Source: CAYFMP01 sp964344215 (lineage in GTDB: Bacteria > Pseudomonadota > Alphaproteobacteria > Rhodospirillales > Casp-alpha2). Taken from it: DNA of 34,382 bases. Below, piece by piece: positions 24,686 to 31,739 of the stretch. Position 1 is the first letter of the stretch. Each line of letters starts with the position of its first letter. The notes beneath the pieces were generated by a model. It saw nothing but the letters and a program-made list of their open reading frames with translations, did no database searches and was not told the DNA's origin. The stretch is taken from NCBI GenBank assembly GCA_964344215.1, contig CAYFMP010000037.1, positions 1-34,382 on the forward strand, read 5' to 3'. A program made the position numbers and the translations under genes.

Positions 24686-26527
24686 GCCGAGCGGCGCCGT
24701 CGCCGCCGCCAGCCAGGCCGATGTGTCGGCTTCGAGGTCGGGGGTGAGGACGTCGCGGACCCGCCGGTGGTAGGCGTCGACCCAGGCCAGCTCTTTGTCG
24801 CTCAGCAACACCGTTTCGATCAGGTTGCGGTCGATCGGCGCCAGGGTCAGGGTTTCGAAGCCGAGTTGCGCCTTGGCGCCGTCCCGTTCGGGCTCCAGTT
24901 CGACGACCGTGATCAGATTTTCGATACGGATCCCGTACTCGCCGCTCTTGTAGTAACCGGGTTCGTTGGACACCACCATGCCGGGCTCGAGGGCGACCCG
25001 GCTCGGTGTCTTGGAGATCCGGTGCGGCCCTTCGTGGACGCCGAGATAGCTGCCGACTCCATGACCGGTTCCATGATCGTAGTCGAGCCCCTGGTCCCAC
25101 AGCGCCCGGCGGCCCAAGAGGTCGAGCTGGCTGCCCGTGGTGCCGGCCGGAAAGCGGGCGGTGGCCAGCGCGATATGGCCCTTCAGCACCAGCGTGAAGT
25201 TGCGCCGCATCTCGTCCGACGGCCGGCCGATGGCAACGGTGCGGGTGACGTCGGTGGTGCCGTCCAGGTACTGAGCGCCCGAATCGACGAGGTAGAGCGA
25301 GCCTGGTTCCAGCTCGCGGTCGGTTTCGGGGCTGACCCGATAGTGGACGATGGCGCCGTTCGGTCCGAACCCGGAAATGGTGGTGAAGCTCGAGCCCATG
25401 AAACGGTTGTCGCCGCGGCGGCGGGATTCGAGCTCGTCGGCGGCGCTCATCTCTGTCACCCCACCGTTCGGCGCGGTCTCGGCGAGCCACGCCAGGAAAC
25501 CGACGAGCGCCGCCCCGTCGCGTCTGTGGGCGGCCCGGCAACCGTCGAGCTCGGCGGCCGACTTCCTGGCCTTCGGCAGCTGACAGGGGTCGTCGCCCCT
25601 GTCGACGGCGGCACCGGCCGCGGCCAGCCGCTCGAACAGCCAGGCCGGCGACGTCGCCGGATCGAGCCTGACGGTCTTGGCCTCGTTGCCGAGCCGGTCG
25701 AGCAGCACACCCAGGCGCTCGGGCGGGTGGCTGCGGATCTGCGGGCCGAGATGCTCGTCGAGGGCGGCCGCCGGTTTGGCGGGGTCGACGAGCCAATCGA
25801 CACCGCCGTCGCCATAGAGGATGGCAAACGACAGCGGCAGCGGCGAATACGGGACGTCGGCGCCGCGCACGTTCAACAGCCAGGCGATCGAATCGGGCGC
25901 CGACAACACGACCGCGTCGACGCCGTCGGCGGTCAGCTCGGCCGCCACGCGGCGCCTCTTGTCGGCCGACGATTCGCCGGCGAACGCCTCGTCGTGGGCG
26001 ACGATCGGGGCGGCCGGCGGCGGCGGCCGCTCGCGCCATACCGAATCGACGGGGTTACCCTCGGTCGCCACCAGCCCGCCGCCGGCCTTGCGGCAGGCCT
26101 TTTCGATGGCGGCCAGCTGGTTCGGAGTGTGAAGCCAGGGGTCGTAACCGAGCCGGCCGCCGCCGAGGTTGTCGGCGATCCAGTCGGTGGCCGGCTGGTC
26201 GGTGGCGTGACGGCGTTCGAACAGGGCGCCATCGACCTCCGCTTCGGCCTGCAATGTATAGCGGCCGTCGGTGAAGAAGGCGGCGCGGTCGGCGAGGACG
26301 ACGGCGGTTCCGGCCGAACCGGTGAAGCCGCTGATCCAGGCCAGGCGCTCCGAGCTCGGCGCCAGGTATTCGTTTTGATGTTCGTCCGCATGCGGAACGA
26401 TGAACCCGTCGAGGTCGCGCTCGGCAAGCTCCGAGCGCAGTGCCGTGAGGCGGGCGGGCGGAGATCGGCCGGGACCGGGCGGCCCAGCCGCTTTTTTCTC
26501 GTCGTTCTCGGGCTTCGACTTGGGCAT
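24683..26527 (-). CDS. Xaa-Pro aminopeptidase (peptidase family M24B)
   Basis: This enzyme removes N-terminal residues preceding proline. The 614-residue product has the three-part layout of large aminopeptidase P: two creatinase-like N-terminal domains (RLTALRSELAERDLDGFIVP, ISGFTGSAGTAVV, then PDSIAWLLNVRGADVPY) and a C-terminal pita-bread domain. Metal ligands are visible in DSGAQY, GTTDVTRT, GTGHGVGSYLGVHEGP, VSNEPGYY and RIENLI. Cytoplasmic location is likely; there is no signal peptide. ATG 26527 gives the usual N-terminus; an in-frame ATG at 26614 adds 29 atypical residues. The TAG stop coincides with the end of a palindromic element. Confidence 0.92.
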   Translation of the reverse strand: MPKSKPENDEKKAAGPPGPGRSPPARLTALRSELAERDLDGFIVPHADEHQNEYLAPSSERLAWISGFTGSAGTAVVLADRAAFFTDGRYTLQAEAEVDGALFERRHATDQPATDWIADNLGGGRLGYDPWLHTPNQLAAIEKACRKAGGGLVATEGNPVDSVWRERPPPPAAPIVAHDEAFAGESSADKRRRVAAELTADGVDAVVLSAPDSIAWLLNVRGADVPYSPLPLSFAILYGDGGVDWLVDPAKPAAALDEHLGPQIRSHPPERLGVLLDRLGNEAKTVRLDPATSPAWLFERLAAAGAAVDRGDDPCQLPKARKSAAELDGCRAAHRRDGAALVGFLAWLAETAPNGGVTEMSAADELESRRRGDNRFMGSSFTTISGFGPNGAIVHYRVSPETDRELEPGSLYLVDSGAQYLDGTTDVTRTVAIGRPSDEMRRNFTLVLKGHIALATARFPAGTTGSQLDLLGRRALWDQGLDYDHGTGHGVGSYLGVHEGPHRISKTPSRVALEPGMVVSNEPGYYKSGEYGIRIENLITVVELEPERDGAKAQLGFETLTLAPIDRNLIETVLLSDKELAWVDAYHRRVRDVLTPDLEADTSAWLAAATAPLG

Positions 26528-26607
26528 GGGGCCAAAGCTAGGTTGGGCGGCGTCGGCTGGCAAGCGGCAAAGCGTCGCCGCCCGCCGCGCTATGCGTTTG
26601 TCGAATT

Positions 26608-26620
26608 GCTGCACTGCAGC
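26608..26620. promoter_or_regulatory. Candidate PhaR-type operator palindrome
   Basis: GCTGCACTGCAGC is a perfect odd palindrome containing CTGC-N3-GCAG, the pattern described for the polyhydroxyalkanoate regulator PhaR in Paracoccus. It lies about 90 bp upstream of the DUF1127 gene and 80 bp upstream of the divergent aminopeptidase start. Binding is inferred from the motif alone. Confidence 0.4.
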
Positions 26621-26708
26621 ATTGGCGCTTCTTCGTCGTTGTGGTTGGCCTTATATGAGCCGCAGAAGACGAATCACAACCCACGAAACACGAAGGAACA
26701 CCAAGAAA

Positions 26709-27095
26709 ATGTGGAACGCCATGACTGACGATCGGGTGCGCGCCGTTTATCCGACTCCCCGTGACGGACAGCCGATCGATTCGTTGAGCCGTGAGATCAT
26801 GGCCCGGTACGCGAGCCAGGAAGAGACCATGAGGCTCCTCATCAAGGGGCTGGCCTGGATCGGACGCAAGTTCGTCGAGTGGCAGAAAAATCGCCGGGCC
26901 GTTCGGGAACTCTATGCGTTGGACGATCGGTTGCTAGCCGATATCGGAATCGAGCGCCATCAGATTGCGTCGGTGGCCGGCGGCGAGTTGATCCGCAGCC
27001 CGCTCGATGCCGTGCCCCTCAACGTCGAGTTTCTTCTCGGCCGGTCGGCGCCGACGAAAGCGGGCGAACCGGACGACCACAGGATCGCCGCCTGA
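26709..27095 (+). CDS. DUF1127 domain protein, long form
   Basis: The 128-residue product contains a DUF1127 core, WQKNRRAVRELYALDDRLL followed by ADIGIERHQI (about 58-88), preceded by a 57-residue extension and followed by a polar tail. DUF1127 proteins are small arginine-rich proteins; some from Alphaproteobacteria affect small-RNA turnover and phosphate or carbon responses. Short forms are 45-70 residues, so this is at the long end, as in many Rhodospirillales. ATG 26709 is taken as start and ATG 26721 is an alternative; neither has a strong ribosome binding site. It is followed by a clear intrinsic terminator, so it is probably a single-gene transcript. Confidence 0.82.
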   Translation: MWNAMTDDRVRAVYPTPRDGQPIDSLSREIMARYASQEETMRLLIKGLAWIGRKFVEWQKNRRAVRELYALDDRLLADIGIERHQIASVAGGELIRSPLDAVPLNVEFLLGRSAPTKAGEPDDHRIAA

Positions 27096-27140
27096 GACAT
27101 CCGCGATCGCGACGAGACGCGGTCGCTCTCCTCATCGAGA

Positions 27141-27177
27141 AACGGCCCTCTTGACGAAGGGGGCCGTTCTTTCTTTC
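27141..27177 (+). terminator. Rho-independent terminator after the DUF1127 gene
   Basis: AACGGCCC (27141-27148) pairs exactly with GGGCCGTT (27161-27168) and is followed by a T-rich run, TTCTTTCTTT. It lies 46 bp after the DUF1127 stop codon on the same strand. Confidence 0.85.
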
Positions 27178-27211
27178 CGACACGCCGGAATGATTTCCGG
27201 CCGGCGCCGCC

Positions 27212-27541
27212 CTATTGTTGGGCGTCCTTGGCGACCGGTCGGTAGCCCAATCTTTCCAGACAACGGTGAAGAAGGCGGCGCTCGTTGCGGCCGGCCTCGA
27301 ACCGGCCCATCAGGGCTTCGTATCCGGCGCCGGTATCGACCCCGCCATCCGAACCGGCCGGCGCCCGCACCGCGAACTCCTTCTCGGCCAGGCGTTTGGC
27401 CTTGCTGCGGCAATTGGCCAGGTCGACCGACCATTGGTCGGAGGTGGCGCCCGGTTTCTCCCATTTGGCCGGGCGCTCGGCGCAGGCGGCGAGGCCGACG
27501 CACAGGACCACGATGAGGGCAACCCGAATCATGAAATCCAT
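27212..27541 (-). CDS. Small lipoprotein, hypothetical
   Basis: The 109-residue product begins with a lipoprotein signal: MDFMIRVALIVVLCVGLAAC, with lipobox LAAC and Cys20 as the lipid-modified residue. The mature part (AERPAKWEKPGATSDQWSVD, LANCRSKAKRLAEKEF, ERRLLHRCLERLGYRPV) has two further cysteines that could form a disulfide in the periplasm. The spacing of W, DL-x-x-C and L-x-x-C-L-x-x-x-G-Y-R matches a class of small alphaproteobacterial lipoproteins that have no known function. The start may be Met1 or Met4. Confidence 0.7.
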   Translation of the reverse strand: MDFMIRVALIVVLCVGLAACAERPAKWEKPGATSDQWSVDLANCRSKAKRLAEKEFAVRAPAGSDGGVDTGAGYEALMGRFEAGRNERRLLHRCLERLGYRPVAKDAQQ

Positions 27542-27640
27542 GGTAGGGCAACCGCCCGCCCGATCAAGGATATCGTCGGCGCGGCGGATACCGGGCTTGC
27601 GTTAACACATTGGTGAGGTTCGATTAGGTAGTATCGTATT

Positions 27641-28063
27641 ATGAGAAAAAGTATTATTACATTTCTTCTCATGATTACGCCGGCCGCGGCCGGCGATCCG
27701 ACCCTCGTCGCCGGTCCGGTCGAGGCCGAGGTGGTGGCCGTGCGCGACGGCGACACCATCGCCGTGCGCGCCCGCGTTTGGCCGGGTCATCTGGTCGTCC
27801 GGGACGTGCGCCTGCGTGGCGTCGATACGCCGGAACTGCGAGGAGCTTGTGAAGCCGAACGCCAGCAGGCGCTCGAGGCCAAGACCTTCGCCGAGACGGT
27901 GGTCGGCGACAGTGTCCGGCTCGCCAACATCGAGGACGGCAAATACGCCGGCCGGGTCGTCGCCGACGTATTGACCGGATCGGGCGACCTCGCCGCCCTG
28001 CTCGTCGAAAGCGGTCACGGCCGCGCCTACGGCGGCGGTCGGCGCCAAAGCTGGTGCGAATGA
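27641..28063 (+). CDS. Secreted thermonuclease-family (SNase-like) protein
   Basis: This calcium-dependent staphylococcal-nuclease-fold enzyme is expected to cut DNA and RNA outside the cytoplasm. The 140-residue product has a signal peptide (MRKSIITFLLMITPAAAG), VVAVRDGDTIAV, and RLRGVDTPEL, in which Arg and Glu match Arg35 and Glu43 of the Staphylococcus enzyme; YAGR supplies the counterpart of Arg87. The C-terminus is short, ending QSWCE, so it is a minimal domain. The start region is AT-rich without a clear ribosome binding site. It converges on the tlpA-like gene with an 18-bp gap. Confidence 0.88.
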   Translation: MRKSIITFLLMITPAAAGDPTLVAGPVEAEVVAVRDGDTIAVRARVWPGHLVVRDVRLRGVDTPELRGACEAERQQALEAKTFAETVVGDSVRLANIEDGKYAGRVVADVLTGSGDLAALLVESGHGRAYGGGRRQSWCE

Positions 28064-28081
28064 GGAGCCCGTCGCGGCTTC

Positions 28082-28672
28082 CTAACCGTCTTTCCCGAGA
28101 CAGCGCCTGACGAAGGCGGAAACCTCGGGCGCATCCCACTCGGCGATGCCGAGCGTCCGACCGACTTCGTGGCCGGAGCGGTCGATCAACACCGTCGTCG
28201 GCAGGCCGCGCACCTTCAGCGCGCGCAGCAGTTTCATGCCCTCGTCGATGTAGATGTCGAGGGCGTCGAGCTTGTTGACCTTGTAGAACTTGTCGACGAC
28301 GGCGGCGCCGGCGCGGTCTTCGGAAACGGCAAGCACGTCGATACCGTGCTCGGCGAGCAGCGTCTTCAGCCGGTTCAATTGCGGCATCTCGCGGACGCAT
28401 GGCGCGCACCACGTCGCCCAGAAGTTCAGCACGACGCCGCGGCCGCGAAAATCGGCGAGGCTGACGGCGGCTCCGTCGGGGCCGATGAACGGCGTTGCCG
28501 GAACCGGCTTCGGCGGCGACGACGGCGTGAACATACCGAGCCGGTCCTGCGGCGGCCGGCATTTCGGGTCTTGCGCGCTTGCATAGGACGGCGATATGGC
28601 GAAAATCACCGAAACGAGCGCCGCAACGAGGACCGATCGGTGGGAACTGCGGCGATTTCTTGTTTCGATCAT
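28082..28672 (-). CDS. TlpA-like thiol:disulfide oxidoreductase
   Basis: This 196-residue periplasmic protein has a signal or anchor sequence (SVLVAALVSVIFAISPSYAS) and a thioredoxin fold with the redox motif WCAPC in VLNFWATWCAPCVREMPQLN. The cis-proline loop is in VRGLPTTVLIDRSG. TlpA/ResA-type proteins reduce periplasmic disulfides, for example during cytochrome c or oxidase assembly; the client is unknown here. It is divergent from argH with a 45-bp gap, an arrangement found in many Alphaproteobacteria. Confidence 0.9.
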   Translation of the reverse strand: MIETRNRRSSHRSVLVAALVSVIFAISPSYASAQDPKCRPPQDRLGMFTPSSPPKPVPATPFIGPDGAAVSLADFRGRGVVLNFWATWCAPCVREMPQLNRLKTLLAEHGIDVLAVSEDRAGAAVVDKFYKVNKLDALDIYIDEGMKLLRALKVRGLPTTVLIDRSGHEVGRTLGIAEWDAPEVSAFVRRCLGKDG

Positions 28673-28717
28673 TGGGGTTGCGACTCCAGCCGACAGGCCG
28701 CGCGGACGGCGGGAACG

Positions 28718-30130
28718 ATGACCGAAGACAGACCGAAAAACAAGCCGGATGCAAGCGCCATCTGGGGCGGACGTTTTTCAGCCGGACCCGATGCGGTGAT
28801 GGAAGAGATCAACGCCTCCATCGGTTTCGACAGGCGCCTGTTCGCCCAGGACATCGCCGCCTCCAAAGCCCACGCCGAGATGCTGGCCGGCCGCGGCATC
28901 ATCTCCGAAGCCGACGGCCGGGAGATCGTCGACGGCCTCGACGCCATTCTCAGGGAGATCGAGGACGGCGGTTTCGATTTCAAGCGGACGCTCGAGGACA
29001 TCCACATGAACGTCGAGGCGCGCCTGGCCGAATTGATCGGCGAGACGGCCGGGCGCCTGCATACGGCGCGCTCCCGAAACGATCAGGTGGCGACCGACTT
29101 CAGGCTGTGGGTGCGCGACGCCCTCGATCAATTGGACACCGGCCTCGAAGCCTTGCAGGCGGCGCTGCTCGACCAGGCCGAGACCCACGCGGCCAGCCTC
29201 ATGCCCGGCTTCACCCACCTGCAAACGGCGCAACCGGTGACGCTGGGACACCATCTTCTGGCCTATGTCGAGATGCTGGGCCGCGACCGCGGCCGCGCCG
29301 CCGATTGCCGCCGGCGTCTGAACGAGTGTCCGCTGGGCGCCGGAGCGCTGGCCGGCACCTCGTTCGCCATCGACCGCCAAGCGACCGCCGAGGCGCTCGG
29401 ATTCGAGCGGCCGTCGGCCAATTCGATGGATGCCGTCGCCGATCGCGATTTCGCGCTCGAATACCTGAGCACGGCGTCGATCGCCGCCGTCCATCTGTCG
29501 CGGCTGGCCGAGGAGATCGTCCTGTGGGCGACCCCCCAGTTCGGCTATCTGAGACTCGGAGATTCGTTTTCGACCGGCAGTTCGATCATGCCGCAGAAAC
29601 GCAACCCGGATGCCGCCGAACTGGTCCGTGGCAAGGCCGGCCGGGTGATCGGCGCGCTCAACGGGCTGCTGATCGCGCTGAAGGGACTGCCGATGACCTA
29701 CGGCAAGGATATGCAGGAAGACAAGGAGCCGGTGTTCGACGCCCACGACACGATGGCGCTCTGTCTGGCCGCCATGACCGGTATGGTCGGGGATGCCGCC
29801 TTCGATACCGAACGGATGGCGGCCGATGCCGGCGCCGGCTATTCGACGGCGACCGATCTGGCCGATTGGCTGGTCCGGGAGTTGGACCTGCCGTTCCGCC
29901 GTGCCCACCACATCACCGGTGAAATGGTCGGGATGGCCGAGCGCAAGGGGACGGCGCTCGACGGCTTGACGCTGGAGGAGATGCAGGGCGTCGAGCCCGG
30001 GATCACGGATCAGGTTTTCCAGGCGTTGAGCGTCGATAGTTCCGTTCGAAGCCGCACCAGCCTCGGCGGTACCGCGCCGGAACGGGTGCGCGAAGCCATT
30101 ACGGAAGCGCGACGGCGTTTTTTGGGTTAG
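28718..30130 (+). CDS. argH: Argininosuccinate lyase
   Basis: ArgH splits argininosuccinate into arginine and fumarate, the last step of arginine synthesis. The 470-residue product has the fumarase/aspartase superfamily signature GSSIMPQKRNPD, the N-terminal WGGRFSAGPDAVMEEINAS, HTARSRNDQVATDFRLW, and PGFTHLQTAQPVTLGHHLLA, all diagnostic of ArgH. The start ATG 28718 follows GCGGGAACG, a modest ribosome binding site. It heads a plus-strand series argH-lptM-lysA-TIGR02302 protein with short gaps, a conserved alphaproteobacterial order. Confidence 0.97.
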   Translation: MTEDRPKNKPDASAIWGGRFSAGPDAVMEEINASIGFDRRLFAQDIAASKAHAEMLAGRGIISEADGREIVDGLDAILREIEDGGFDFKRTLEDIHMNVEARLAELIGETAGRLHTARSRNDQVATDFRLWVRDALDQLDTGLEALQAALLDQAETHAASLMPGFTHLQTAQPVTLGHHLLAYVEMLGRDRGRAADCRRRLNECPLGAGALAGTSFAIDRQATAEALGFERPSANSMDAVADRDFALEYLSTASIAAVHLSRLAEEIVLWATPQFGYLRLGDSFSTGSSIMPQKRNPDAAELVRGKAGRVIGALNGLLIALKGLPMTYGKDMQEDKEPVFDAHDTMALCLAAMTGMVGDAAFDTERMAADAGAGYSTATDLADWLVRELDLPFRRAHHITGEMVGMAERKGTALDGLTLEEMQGVEPGITDQVFQALSVDSSVRSRTSLGGTAPERVREAITEARRRFLG

Positions 30131-30152
30131 ACTGTCGGGCGGAGGACGGACC

Positions 30153-30383
30153 ATGCGGATTGCCCGCAAGCAAAAGATGTCAGGGGTCCGGCCGGCCAAC
30201 GCGCCGGCCCTTCTCGTCGTCGCCATTGCGGTGACGGGGCTGGTCGGCTGCGGCGTCAAGTCGGCGCCCGATTTTCCGCCGGGATCGACCTATCCAAGGC
30301 ATTATCCAAAAAAGGATAAGACCAAGGCCCAACAATCGAGCAGACTTGATTTGACCCGATCCCCGGGCGGCGAAAACATGTGA
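30153..30383 (+). CDS. lptM: LptM-like small lipoprotein
   Basis: The 76-residue product has a lipoprotein signal with lipobox LVGC, followed by GVKSAPDFPPGSTYPRHYP, the short proline-rich mature part typical of LptM (formerly YifL). In E. coli LptM helps assemble the LptDE lipopolysaccharide translocon. Its place between argH and lysA is characteristic for this family. The signal peptide begins with an unusually long stretch before the hydrophobic core, so a start at the second Met (residue 9) is possible. Confidence 0.82.
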   Translation: MRIARKQKMSGVRPANAPALLVVAIAVTGLVGCGVKSAPDFPPGSTYPRHYPKKDKTKAQQSSRLDLTRSPGGENM

Positions 30384-30443
30384 CCGGAGCCGGCCGTCGC
30401 ATCCCGTCGAGAGGCGGCCGTCGGAGTTCGCTTAGGACGAAGC

Positions 30444-31739
30444 ATGGACCACTTCGAATACCGTAACGGCGAACTGCATGCCGAAGACGTTCCGCTGCGC
30501 CGCATCGCGGCGGCGGTCGGGACGCCGTTCTTTTGCTATTCGACGGCCACGCTGGAGCGCCACTACCGGGTCTTCGAGGATGCGGTCAGCGGCCTCGATT
30601 CGACCGTCTGCTATGCCATCAAGGCCAATTCCAACATCGCCGTCGTCGCCACCCTGGCCGGGTTGGGCGCCGGCGCCGACGTCGTTTCGATCGGCGAGTT
30701 GCGCCGCGCGCTGGCGGCCGGCGTGCCGGCCGGGCGGATCGTATTCTCCGGCGTCGGTAAGACCGTCGACGAGATCGCCGAGGCGCTGTCCAGCGGCGTA
30801 TTGCGGATCAACGTCGAATCCGAGCCGGAGCTCGAGATGTTATCGGAGACGGCCAGCAGTCTGGGCATCGAGGCGGCGCTGGCGGTCCGCGTCAACCCGG
30901 ACGTCGATGCGCTGACCCACGAGAAAATCACCACCGGCAAGGCTGAGAACAAGTTCGGCATCGACATCGCCGTCGCTCGCGACGTCTATCGCCGGGCCGC
31001 TTCGCTGCCCGGTGTTCGGGTCGTCGGCGTCGCCGTACATATCGGCTCGCAACTCACCGACCTGGCGCCCTACCGCGAAGCTTATTCGCGCCTGGTCGAG
31101 TTCGTCGAAACCCTGCGCCAGGACGGCCACGCCATCGAGGAGCTCGACATGGGCGGCGGGCTCGGCATCACCTATACCGACGAACAGGCGCCGAGCCCAA
31201 AGGAATACGGCGACATGACCACGGCGATCGTCGGTCCGTTGAACTGCCGCGTCACCTTCGAGCCGGGCCGGGTGATCGCCGGCAACGCCGGCGTCCTGGT
31301 GACCCGGGTGATCGCCGTCAAGGAAGGCGCCAGCCGCCGGTTCTGTATCGTCGACGGCGCCATGAACGACCTTATCCGGCCGACGCTCTACAACGCGGAT
31401 CACCAGATCGTGCCGCTTCGCGAAGCCGCCGCCAACACCGAGTTGAGCGAGATGGACGTGGTCGGGCCGATATGCGAATCGGGCGATTTCCTCGCCCGCT
31501 CGCGCGCCTTGGCGCCGGTTCGAAGCGGCGACCTGCTGGCGGTGCGGACGGCCGGTGCCTATGCCGCCGTCATGTCTTCGGCCTACAACAGCCGGCCGCT
31601 GGCGCCCGAAGTGATGGTCCGCGGCGGCGAATTCGCCGTCGTTCGCGAGCGCATCGGCGTCGACGAGATGATGGCCCACGAATCGTTGCCCGGTTGGCTC
31701 GGCCCGGAGGCGGCCGCCGCCCGGGGGGCCGGCGAATGA
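30444..31739 (+). CDS. lysA: Diaminopimelate decarboxylase
   Basis: LysA decarboxylates meso-diaminopimelate to lysine with pyridoxal phosphate. The 431-residue product is a fold-type III PLP enzyme: Lys60 in VCYAIKANSN is the PLP-binding residue, followed by HIGSQLTDLAPY, the glycine-rich MGGGLGITY, FEPGRVIAGNAG and the active-site CESGDFLA near the C-terminus. AGGACGAAG precedes the ATG. The stop overlaps the start of the next gene by four bases (ATGA), so the two are translationally coupled. Confidence 0.97.
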   Translation: MDHFEYRNGELHAEDVPLRRIAAAVGTPFFCYSTATLERHYRVFEDAVSGLDSTVCYAIKANSNIAVVATLAGLGAGADVVSIGELRRALAAGVPAGRIVFSGVGKTVDEIAEALSSGVLRINVESEPELEMLSETASSLGIEAALAVRVNPDVDALTHEKITTGKAENKFGIDIAVARDVYRRAASLPGVRVVGVAVHIGSQLTDLAPYREAYSRLVEFVETLRQDGHAIEELDMGGGLGITYTDEQAPSPKEYGDMTTAIVGPLNCRVTFEPGRVIAGNAGVLVTRVIAVKEGASRRFCIVDGAMNDLIRPTLYNADHQIVPLREAAANTELSEMDVVGPICESGDFLARSRALAPVRSGDLLAVRTAGAYAAVMSSAYNSRPLAPEVMVRGGEFAVVRERIGVDEMMAHESLPGWLGPEAAAARGAGE

